Below, piece after piece: positions 49,836 to 60,062 of a stretch of DNA of 64,000 nt; the stretch's first letter is position 1, and the number at the start of each line of letters is the position of its first letter. Below the pieces are notes generated by a model. It saw nothing but the letters and a program-made list of their open reading frames with translations, made no database searches and was not told the DNA's origin. Origin of the DNA: Gymnorhina tibicen (taxonomy: Eukaryota > Chordata > Aves > Passeriformes > Artamidae); contig VXAZ01000588.1 of NCBI GenBank assembly GCA_013399875.1, positions 1 through 64,000 of the forward strand. The letters are read 5' to 3'. The position numbers and the translations under genes were made by a program.

Positions 49836-51916
49836 TCTCCTCTCCTTTTCCATCATGCCCAATCATGTTCTTCCCTGTTGCTATGATTTTGTCTTCTTTA
49901 CTAAAGTCTTTGCTCTACTGAAACCTTTGCTCTTATCCTGTTGTCATCTTCAGGCACATGATATGCTCTCAACGGAGAAGAGGTTGGGCAACAGTCTTTG
50001 GAGAAGATGAGTGGAGCTTCTGGAGGACTGTCTGAGCTGTTGATGACATCCTCTCATGCTGGTCTCCAGGCCAGGTTTCTCACCTTGGTACAGAGTACTT
50101 CAGCATCTGATCAACTCACCTCTCGCTGGGATGAACTCCTCTGTTTACTCAAGAAAAACTGAAGAGAAAGACATACAAATGCTAATGGTCTGTCTCTCCC
50201 TGTCCTGGAGTATGTCTCCAATCCCTTTTCCTAATTCATTGAGTAGTGCTGTTTCACCACCTGCAGAGTGGTTCTTTTAAAGCCAGCTTTAGAATGACAC
50301 TTCCTATTTCAGCTTTTCTTCAAACAAAACGGTTGGGTGTGATCTCCACAACTACAGCAACTGCAATTTTAGAGTAAAATATGAGGCAGTCTAGCACAGA
50401 CTCAGCTACAAACTGCCTGCCTGGCTGTAATAGTTTTGGTATGACTTAGATCAGCCTGAAGATGATCCCAGTGACCTCTGTCTGTCCCATGGGAACCACT
50501 GCACAGGGTAAAGATCAAGGAAATACTTATGTATTTTGCCCTGCCTTACCCATTTTGTCATGATCCCTCCCTAACCAACCACTCCTACAATAGGAAATGG
50601 CAAATGGTGGTGTAGCAGGCAAAAGCATTGCAGCCAGACTTGTGCGACATGATTCTTGGAGTAATATTTTTGCTCAGTTATGATCACATTGCAATTAATA
50701 AGAACATGACCTCATACTTTCAGCATCCCACCGGAACAAAGACACATGTGTAACTCAGGTTTTCTGTATGAATCTCAGCTTTCTTACATCAGTCTGCTCT
50801 GGCAAGTGCTGAGGGCAGAAAGTACCTCTATTAAAATTCATAGATCTCGTTCAGGAATGAGGCTGAATAAGGCTTCTTCACACAAGGAAGAGGAGAAAGA
50901 ACGGAAGATAGTGGGCTGTTGGGCATCTTCTTTTCGAAAAGGGAAGAAGAAATTGTGAAACATAAAGTAAAAAGTAGGTGAAAAAAACGTTGTATTTATC
51001 CAGCCTGCTGAGGATGACAGCATTTCTTCAGAGGCCAAGATGGAGAGGAGCAGTCCTTGACTCACAAGGCTTCAGTGATCTGGCCATGAAACATCACAAG
51101 GAATCTCACCTGGAAAAATGGTTAAAGAAACTTAGGTCATGTCAAATACAAAATATATATAAACATATTACTGAGCAAAATAAGGAGTATGTAAGTGCTC
51201 CTTATTTGTACAGGATGTTGTACAGGCTCTCTGTGCAACAAAAAGTCCACCAGCCACATGGATAAGGATAGCTTTGCATCAAGGAGGAATTTAGTTTGGA
51301 GACTGGAAACCCATGAAAACCTATTTTCTCATAGTTACGTAATTTTTTGTTTTCTTACTTAGAACTGACAGCATGCTCATTGACCTACAATACATGTAAA
51401 ATAATCCTTTCTATTAACTGTATCAATAACAATAAAATTACAGCATGGAATACTCTCATGGAAAACAGCACAAAAGTAGGAATAAATTTGACATGAGGGA
51501 AGGTGACTATTTTCATCTTTGCTTGTGGAAATTACAGGGTAAGTGCCTTTCTAAGATGGACTAAAATGAAAAGTTGGGGCGGGTCCAGTTATATTAAAAA
51601 ATTCAGCTGAATTTCAAAGTCTCTTTTTCTGAAAAGCTAAGGTGAGCTTCTTATTGAGCCAGCCTAGCTCAAACAGTGAGGAACAATAGGAAACTACTGC
51701 GCAACGGCTTCCGTGTGACAGACCTCTACCATTTGCCCCAAGGAACCAGGTCTGAACCTGAAATATGCAGAAAGGCATGATAGGGAGACAAAAAAACCTG
51801 GAGAAAACAGAGTAAAAAGCTTTTAAGGATCACAAACAAAACTTGTTCGAATTTGTTAAGTGCTAGTTCATGGATGCAAGATATGCAGCAATCTAAATTG
51901 GGATGGGATTTGACAA
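49836..51916. other. Unique non-coding DNA
   Basis: No gene recognised. The densest frames (50838-51065 minus, 50978-51265 plus) are short and unlike known proteins. Confidence 0.5.
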
Positions 51917-51920
51917 AGGG
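51917..51920. repeat. Candidate target-site duplication AGGG, left copy
   Basis: AGGG directly before the LTR equals AGGG at 52357-52360 directly after it. A 4-bp duplication is weak alone but coincides with matching terminal repeats. Confidence 0.65.
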
Positions 51921-52356
51921 TGATGCCTTGAAGTGGCCACCTAAAAACAGAGGCTAGACAAAAATAAGAGAATAAATGTAGGTATTTATTTGAAGGGCCT
52001 TCAATGGTACACCCTGGGCAGTCAAAAGGCTACACACAAGATGGACTCTGGGTCATGGGTTTTTCGCACTTTTGTAAGTTTGGTCCATTTGCATATCAGG
52101 GTTAATTCTCCAATTATAACTTAAGTTAATGATGTAATTACCCCAAGCTTGCCCCCCCCCAGGCTTTAGTTTATACATTTTGGGGCCTGGGACAATCTAG
52201 GTGTCCTTGGAGAGCAAACCTAGAGAGGCTTGTTATGTCTAACCAGCATGAGAGAACAGTAGTTAACAGGCCACACAAAACTTCAGAGTTATACACTAGG
52301 CAGTACAGGATTTGAAAAATATAGAAGTTAAAACCTAAGGCATCATTAAGGCATCA
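51921..52356 (-). mobile_element. Solo ERV LTR, fourth type
   Basis: The element starts TGATGCCTTGA and ends TTAAGGCATCA, so its first and last nine bases are inverted complements (TGATGCCTT / AAGGCATCA), as expected for retroviral LTR ends. AGGG borders both ends. Inside are AGGTATTTATTTGAAGGGCC and TTTTTCGCACTTTTGTAAG, then CATTTGCATATCAGGG, then GTGTCCTTGGAGAGCAAACC; I recognise this series from passerine LTRs. TTTATT near the left end is AATAAA on minus, giving minus orientation, with the short R-U5 at the left. The last ten bases are tandemly doubled (TAAGGCATCA at 52336-52345 and 52347-52356). A C9 run lies at about 52,153-52,161. Confidence 0.85.
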
Positions 52357-52360
52357 AGGG
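52357..52360. repeat. Candidate target-site duplication AGGG, right copy
   Basis: Matches 51917-51920. Confidence 0.65.
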
Positions 52361-54075
52361 TTATGAAAATGAAACATTTCCTGTAATTTCTGTGCTTATT
52401 TTGTGTGCATTTTCTGCTTTTTAATTGAAAAATAATTCTTGAATTCATGCCTGAGCTGTCTTAGCTTTTTGGTGTGAAAAATTTTGCTCTGATCCAGTGA
52501 TTTGAGGTGCTTGCATTTTGGCAGCTCCAGGAAACAAATTCTGTGAAACACTAGGAATAATATAAAAATGTAGTATCACTGTCAAGCTATCAAAAAGAAA
52601 TCAAACTTTCAATATATAGGTAATAACAATCTACAATCTACAGAGGTACTATAATATATCATGTCCGAGACATGTTACAAATCCAGTAGTATTTCTGAAC
52701 AAAAAATCTTTGAAAAGACAACCTTTCATCAGAAATCCTGGTAAACTTACACCAGTGAACACATTAAAAGTGTAACAGATGCTGCTCTTAAATCTCATAA
52801 AATTGCCTATATTTTTATATTTCCTCTATTAGTTCATATTTCCCCATGAAAATATAGCAAAGTCAAAACCAAAAAGATCTTGAAATCTTTTTGATGGTTT
52901 TGATAATTTCTTCAAATAATGTTTAATTTGCAGTAACTCTCTGAGCCATGTACAACAGAGTATTTTTAACTTTCTTTCTCCATACTCCAAGTAGTTGTTA
53001 AAACAAAAAGAAAGCAATTGAATTATCACCTACATGGTAGACAACTGAATTTGCTGGAAGGTAATCTATACATGCCAGGGCACACAGTAAGGTCTCTCTA
53101 CCTCTTTTAACATAATTGCTTCTTGGTAACATTTTTAGTTGCAAAATTTAAAGCTTTGTATACTTTTTGCTGAATTATTAAACTTTTAAAAAGAAACTGT
53201 TCATTCTGTATGAACTACAGATTTTTTTTTATATAATAGCATTTCTCTATTAGGAAAAATATACAGAAACCACAATTTTCCTTTCTATTCAAACAGATTT
53301 TAATTGAAATTCATCTGAACAGGCTAATCTTTGCAATTTTTATAATCTTATAAATCGTTTATGTTTTCTTCTGCTTGTCACAGTTCATTTGAACTTATTT
53401 TAGATGTATTATAAATGATCATGCACATGAAAAAGCAACTTATTTTCTTAACTTTTTGGTCAGAAAACATTTTCAGATGATTGAGATTGAGTACAATTTT
53501 CTGATGTACTGGAAAAGAATTACTGTTCTGTCAAAAATAAAAGCAGTGCTTAAGAGGAAAGATTTATCTTTAGCTAGTTAAAAGTCTTTCAAGGCAATCA
53601 CTTGTTAATTACATGAAGCCTATTTTTTTTGGTTGTTGCTTCCTCTCTTTCTCCTCAATTTGTGTATAGTTCTTTATTTTTTCAAATGTTTACTGTTCTT
53701 TAGATTTTTATAAAGGGAAAGGGGGGACCATGATTGGACCATGTCTGTGTTGAGAATTAGATATAATACTCTATTGTTAAGAATGTAACCAGATGCTTAA
53801 CTAGAATATTTGATACTCTGTGTTTCAGTGAAAAGCTCTTTTTAAAATCACAGATAAAGCAAGGTCAGAAGAAAGACATTCCCTTGAATTATGAAGTGAC
53901 AAACTAATCTGGGTGCATGTTTTTGAGATATCTAACCACCCACATAGGTACTATGCTAAAACTGGAGCTAGTTTCAGATTTAATGTCTTTCACTGGAAGT
54001 TGGATCTTCTGAAATCCAATGCAAGGTAGAATTCACAAACGGGGATTTTGTTTTGTGAGGATGTAACTGCATTGG
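52361..54075. other. Unique AT-rich non-coding DNA
   Basis: No gene or further element recognised. The sequence is strongly A+T biased throughout. Confidence 0.5.
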
Positions 54076-55180
54076 TGTGGTAGGTTGACCCTGGCTGGAT
54101 GCCAGACACCCACCAAAGCCACTCTTACCTCTCCTCTCTGCAAATGGACAGCAGAGAGAAAATACAACAAAGGGTTCTTGAGTTGAGCTAAGGACAGGGA
54201 GAGATCACAAACAGATTACTGTCACAGGGAAAACAGACTTGACTTGGGGCTATTAACTGAATTTATTACTAATCAAAAACAGAACAGGATAATGAGAAGT
54301 AAAACAAATCTTAAAACCACCTTCCCCCCAACCCTCTCCTCCTTCGGGCTCCACCTCCTCCCCTCAGCGGCACAGGGAGAGAGGAATGGAGGTTATGTTC
54401 AGTTCATCATAGGTTGTTGCCACTGGTCAGGAGGAGGAGTCATTTCCCTGCTCCAGCTTGCGGTCCTTCCCACAGGAGATCTTCATTAACTTCTCCAGAG
54501 TGAGTCCTTCCCATGGGCTACAGTCCTTCATGAACTGCTCCAGTGTGGGTCCCTTTCCACAGTGTGCAGTCCTGCAGGCACCTGCTCCAGCTTGGGTTCC
54601 CCATGTGGTCACAAGTCCTGCCAGGAAACCTGCTCCAGTGTGGGATCCTCTCTCCACGGGTCTGCAGGTCCCTGCCAGGAATCTGCTCCAGCACAGGCCT
54701 TCCAGAGGCTCACAGCCTCCTCTCAGGCATCTACCTGCTCCAGTGTGGGGCTCCTCCACAGGCTGCAGGTGAATCTCTGCATTCCCATGAACTTCCATGG
54801 GTTGCAGGGGCACAGGTGCTTCACCATGGACTGCACAATGAGCTGCAGAGGAATCCCAACTCCAGCGCCTGGACCTCCTCATCTCCCTCCTTCTTCACTG
54901 ACCTTGGTGTCTGCAGAGTTGTTCCTCTCACATACTCTCATTCTGCTCTTATCTGAGCATATTTATAACAGCACAACAATTTTTTTTCTCCTTCTTAAAA
55001 TGTTATCACAGAGGCCTTACCATCATTTCTGATTGTCTTGGCCTTGGCCAGCAGTGGGTCTATCCTAGAGCTGTCTGGCTTTGGTTTCCATCAGACGTGG
55101 GAAGCTTCCAACAGCTTCTCACAGAAACTATCCCCATAGACTTCTCGGCTACCAAAATCTGGCCATGCAAACCCAGCACA
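54076..55180 (-). mobile_element. ERV LTR, family B copy 2, most complete copy
   Basis: Starts TGTGGTAGGTTGACCCTGG and ends CCCAGCACA. The left flank (ATTGG) and right flank (ACGGG) agree at three of five positions, so the target duplication is decayed or absent. Reading left to right: an opening of about 170 bases, GAATTTATTACTAATC (AATAAA on minus), a C-rich stretch, an array of seven related units from 54,448 to about 54,780, GGTTGCAGGGGCACAGG, TTATCACAGAGGCCTTACC, and a closing block with CTACCAAAATC. This indicates minus orientation with the repeat array in U3. No internal retroviral sequence adjoins. The 151- and 156-codon frames here are products of the repeat array and not genes. Confidence 0.92.
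54448..54780. repeat. Tandem array inside LTR U3, seven units of about 42-53 bp
   Basis: The core CTGCTCCAG, usually followed by YGTGGG, starts at 54448, 54490 (CTTCTCCAG variant), 54535, 54582, 54630, 54683 and 54735. Spacing is 42, 45, 47, 48, 53 and 52 bases. Between cores come variants of TCC...CCACRGG and TGCAGTCCT. Tandem repeats in retroviral U3 commonly act as enhancers (established knowledge); whether these do is unknown. The 15.8-kb copy has a more degraded version. Confidence 0.88.
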
Positions 55181-58100
55181 ACGGGACAGTTCAGTCCTAA
55201 GCCCTTATATATCCCTTAACCTTCCATTACTTTGTACAGTATTGCTGTAGTCAACAAGCAGAATTTTATGAAGATTTAAACACTGTTTACATAGACCTAT
55301 GCATATACAAATTGGTTTTATGGCACTCAGTCTGAATCATATTAGTTAAGATGGAGTTAGAGTAGTTGTTATTTGTTGTATTATAGGACAAAATCTGAAG
55401 GTGAATAATACTAATGGTTTAGCAACACTTGTGGTCACAGGGTAGTCACAAGGTACAGTGGTTGTTTTGTTGGTGGTTTTGCTTTTATTCCTTTCTATTA
55501 GAGAGTGTCATAAACATTGTTAAATCAAGGTGTTTTTCTTCCACATTTTTCCAAGCAAAATATGGTCACTTGCTATTATAATTGTGCTCCCTGATAGTGA
55601 TTAAATTCCAAATATGCATGCTATATGTATCTTAAATGTTGTAACCATGTTAGTCAGTTATATTTGTCATGTATGAGTATGAATCCATCTCCTCTTCAAG
55701 CTGCCTTAAACTGTTTGGCAATGATCCCAATGCCACTAGAACCAACAAAATATTTTCACTTTATTTCATTAAGTTTCCAACCTGATCTGTATCAAACCTC
55801 TCTAGGGCATCATAAACGCCATGTTTTCTTTCTCAACCAATACATTTAGGTTTTTGTTTTCTTTTTATTTTCCCTTCTTGTCAGCTTTAAGTCTTTGCTG
55901 TTCTGCTTGCATAAGCTTCACAGATTGTGCAGCAGTGCAGCAGAATGAATGGTCAGACCCCTTTGACATACACACTGTCAATCTCAACCTTGAGTTCACA
56001 TCTACCATCAGCAGAAGAAAGCATTTATAAAAGCATTTATCCTTAGGCAATACCCAGGCAGAATGCTGTCTGGGGGCAGAAGATACTAATTTCCTAGAAG
56101 GCTGAGTTGCTTCTGGATATGAAATCCTGAGAAGTTTCTGGTTGCCTACCCAAGATTGTCTGTATCTGTGAAGTTTCTGAAAATCTGTGATCGGCCCACA
56201 CTAACTACAGGAGAAATGGGTAGGAGGCTGCTAAAGCAGCAAATGGCAGCTCCCTCTACTTGCTTTGCTGGTGCCCATGTCCCAAAAAGCCAGGATGTCC
56301 ACTGCTTCTGTAATGAAGGGTCTAGTCCTTGAGGATCATCAGTACTAACAAGACAAAAACTGCAGTCCTTCTTACCTTCTCTGAAGAGCAATTTCAGCTC
56401 TCTGAAGAACTATGCCATGGCTACATGGTCTCCTTTAATCTGGTGCTGTCACAGGGTGATGAAGTTCAGTTTTTCCCCAATGATCAAGAAATCTAGACGT
56501 AATTTTGTGTCATGGAGTCTGCTCATGTTCAGTCCTGGCTAGTTCTCCTGACCTACAGCATAACCTTGGCAAGCCTCGTGAAACTCTATGGGTCAGGCCA
56601 GGCCATCAGGCAAAGGAGATCCAGTCCTACGAGACTTCACGCTTAATTCCTAAGAGTCAATACCATCCTCTCCCTGGAGGCTATAAAGATATCTCTGTCT
56701 TTGCTGGTTCATCCATGACAATGTGTGCATAAAAGTGCTTTAAAACAAGTAAACCCAGTTTGAAATGTTGGGTTTTCCCACTCCTTTCAGAATGGTAACT
56801 TTAGGAGGCTTTTGTGTATTTAGAGGTTTTTTGTTTGCTGTCTTTTTTGTTTGTTGTTATGTGCCTTTTCTTATTTTTGGCTGCTCCCTGGATGTAGGAG
56901 GTGCTTCAAACCAAGGACACACTTAAAACTGGGTCATCTTTCTCCACTGACTGGAGAAGTTTTTCTTGAAAGTCTACAGCAGATTCTCAAAATCCTCCTG
57001 TAATCTCTGGGAAATTGTGGAGTGGAGAAAACATGCCAATAAAGGCAGTGGACATCTTGAAATTCAGGAATTTGTTCCCTCTTAATTCCTTGATATTTGA
57101 TCTTATTTTAAAGATTAATTTAGAATTAAAAATGTAATTTAATTTCTATTCTAAGTAGAGTTCAAGTTATTAGACTGTATCCAGGTCACATTATTCAGCT
57201 TTTCCTTGCAAACATAAAGACTAAAATCCCAATTTTTTAAAAAATAAAAAAACAGGGTTGTCTTTTCTGGTAATCTCCGAAGTTCTTATTTTCATACAAT
57301 CAATTGGTTTCCAGAATTGCACTTCTTTCAATAGTGCCTGAAATATTGTCCAAAGCCAGCAAAATCATGGGAGTCATACACATCACAAAACAGGCTCTTA
57401 GTTAAAATCTATATGGATATGATCCACATGGATAGATTACACATTGTAATCTTCAGCTAAACCACAGATGAAGTGCTGCACAGAGATCACCTTGCATTCC
57501 CTGGCCATGTCCAGACCAGGGGATAAATCCTACTCCCATGGGATAACAGCACTTACAGTAGTGTCAGGTTACTGGAGACAGTTAACATCAGTTGGCCACG
57601 TTGAAGAACACAATAAGGGCCATTTAGCTCCAGATGCAGTCCAAAAGTCTGGGAAATGCATGTGGTCCCCATCCCCAGTACATCTATATCTCTCCTCTCA
57701 CTTCAGGAAGCAGTGTTTCCATTCCTCTGAGGTCACGGAGCAAAGTGATATCAAAGTGATACACAGGTAAGTAAACAAATCCCTGAAATTCAATCCAGCA
57801 ACATGAGGAGTACTTTGACCAGAGAATAAAGTGAAATATGAAACAAGAAATCTGGAATAACTACAAATTTTCTTGGAAGGAAAGAGTTACCTCTTTTGCC
57901 CCACAAATGTATAACATGTATTTTTAGTTCCTTTGTCCAATACCACCTAAAAGGAGTAGTGCATCCCCACAAAATGTCAGGGATCAGGAGACGTTTCTTG
58001 GAGAAACACAGATTTTTCAATGACAGATCTTTTCTTAGAGTTGTGACGCTTTTTGACATAGATATACAGAATAGCAGAGATGGCAACAGAATTTCCTATA

Positions 58101-59164
58101 TTAATTTAATATCATATGTAGACCAGCTGGGTAAGGAAAGGATTTAAAGGTAAATAAAATGTAACTGCAGGGAAGCTTAGCACATCAAATATAACCCATG
58201 ACTGCATAATACAAGCATTTGGCCAGAGTAGACTCAGGAGCTCCATTTCTAGACTTCCAGTGGTAGAAAAATGTGATTTTTTTCAGAAAGGTAAAATCTA
58301 GATTTTCTATACCAAAGGAGTGCTGTCAGCAGAAGCAAAGAATCATTCAATTTTCCCAGATAATTCCTTCTGTCACTTAATCATGACAATTGCATAGTGA
58401 GCAGCAGAATTGAGATTTCCAATGAAAAGGAAGATTCAATTTCAAAAGGATTTTTTTAAAGACAAACATGCAACTTTATACATACAAGAAGAACTAAAAT
58501 TATGTGGTTTTCTGAAAACACTTTGAAGCCGAAGAAATAACATTAAAAAGATATGCACACTTTCTGTGAAACTTACTAATTCCCTTTTTTCCTTGTTTAT
58601 CCTGATTCCTTTATCTTGGAAGTGGGTCATAACAAGGATGACAGTGCTGAAAGTCTCCTCTTTATTTTTCTTCTGCAAGTGTCCAGTGTGATATCATTGC
58701 ATTTTACGTACTATTCTCCGTTCTCAGGAGAGGCTGAACACTCTAAATAGTGAGGGTGAAACATGTCATGGAGCTGTTTCTAGAAAGGATTTTCTCCATC
58801 TACCTTTGTGGTCCCTCCACAGTTCCTGAATGTTTTGGTCTCAGCTCCAAACCTGTTACATTGAATGTCATTACATGGAAACTAAACAAAAATGGGAAAT
58901 TACTTTTCCATCCAGAATTTCCAGAGGAGTTGATATTCTATAGTTAGGAAAGTACACACACTGTATATATAAGAAAAATAAGTGCAGATCAAGATAAATA
59001 GAGCAAAATGACATTATTTTCATTCATTATTTCCTTCCCCTCCCTCTACAGCACTCCAGTGTCTGGAAACAATTTGGGTAAGAAAACTATAAATAGATGA
59101 ACAACAACCTCCACTTCATAAATGTTTTAATACCCTCAGTGATGGTGTCGTGCTCAGAGATTAC
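55181..59164. other. Unique non-coding DNA
   Basis: No gene or recognised mobile element. Frames at 57468-57770 (100 codons) and 57790-58086 (98 codons) resemble no known protein and overlap other open frames. Confidence 0.5.
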
Positions 59165-59188
59165 ATTATACTAACCATTATACTAACC
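59165..59188 (+). repeat. Perfect 12-bp tandem duplication
   Basis: ATTATACTAACC occurs twice in direct succession, ending three bases before the proposed start of the next LTR. It may be pre-existing slippage or related to the insertion. Confidence 0.9.
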
Positions 59189-59825
59189 ACGTGTCAGAGA
59201 CTGAAAATAGTTTCTGCCTCAAACATTGATAATAACGTTTTAAAGAAGCTACAACCACAGAAACCTCCTTGAAAACTGCTGATTAGATTAAAGGAAACCC
59301 ATTGTTCAGTCACCTCAGGCTGAGGGAAAGGTATGCATCCACAATAGGCCAAAGCCTCCAGCTGCCATCCCAGCTGAATTTGGGGTGGGGGGAAGAGCAC
59401 AGCTCACAGAAACCAGGTTTACACAGACTCCCCCCAACCGAGGGGGGGAGGAGGAAGGTTTTGGGTGCATGGTGTAACCTCTGGTGAGAGGCCATAAACA
59501 CCCATCCTCCGATTACACAAACTGGCCCAGCTGTGGAACCCCCAGCCCCACGGGACATCCATGAGAGGCTTTGCCCCACAGGACTGCAGTGATGCAACAA
59601 ACCCAGAGACTGCTGTAAGAGGCTGCCCCCTCCCCCAGGGGGCCATGCCCGGACATGCCTGCCTAGCCTGAGCATATCTACCCATCAGATTCTACACTTT
59701 TTGGGGGGACTTTCACCACCAAGAAGACCAGCTGGAGAGGATCAACAGAACATCGCTGGGATCCACGGAGTGGTGATATTTTCCTTATCTGTCCCTGTCA
59801 CTCTCTTTCTGTCCCCCCCACCTAT

Positions 59826-59827
59826 CT

Positions 59828-59859
<32 letters not shown>

Positions 59860-59956
59860 TTTCTTTCTTTCTTTCTTTCTTTCTTTTTCATTCTTTTCTT
59901 TCTTTTCTTTCTTTCTTTTCTTTTCTTTCTTTTCTTTCTTTTTCTTTCTCTCTCTC
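59826..59956 (+). repeat. (TTTC)n microsatellite with interruptions
   Basis: About 130 bases of TTTC units with scattered extra T and one A. It sits in the U3 to R part of the LTR, just before the polyadenylation-type signal. It probably varies in length between individuals and is prone to assembly error. Confidence 0.95.
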
Positions 59957-59969
59957 ATATCATATTCAT

Positions 59970-59978
59970 CAATAAAAC
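59970..59978 (+). promoter_or_regulatory. LTR polyadenylation-type signal AATAAA
   Basis: ATCAATAAAACCC lies about 90 bases before the proposed right end of the LTR, the usual place of the R-region polyadenylation signal. Whether it is still used is unknown. Confidence 0.55.
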
Positions 59979-60062
59979 CCATATTATTGTCACTGGCATA
60001 TGGTCTCGTTTGCACCCTAATTTGGGCAGAGGAATTTCTAAAGGACCTTAATAATAATAGTC

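Larger units (their letters stand above)
59192..60062 (+). mobile_element. ERV LTR, fifth type, with (TTTC)n expansion
   Basis: The proposed left end is TGTCAGAGACTG. Inside are TTAAAGGAAACCCATTG, GTCACCTCAGGCTGAGG, CCCCCAACCGAGGGGGGGAGG, then AACATCGCTGGGATCCACGG, the long TTTC repeat, ATCAATAAAACCC and finally GTTTGCACCCTAATTTGGGC. I recognise this order from passerine LTRs. AATAAA at about 59,970, near the right end on plus, gives plus orientation with a short R-U5. This is the only LTR in the window that seems to read on plus. I found no convincing target duplication, and the right end (GTCA at 60059-60062) is a guess. The frame at 59701-60051 is a Phe/Ser repeat from TTTC and not a gene. 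Confidence 0.8.

Noticed and set aside
54427..55032. Overlapping 137-156-codon frames on both strands
   Set aside because: They are open in several frames at once because of the tandem array in the LTR U3, not because of coding constraint.
59701..60051. 116-codon plus-strand frame with Phe/Ser/Leu repeats
   Set aside because: Direct translation of the TTTC microsatellite inside an LTR.
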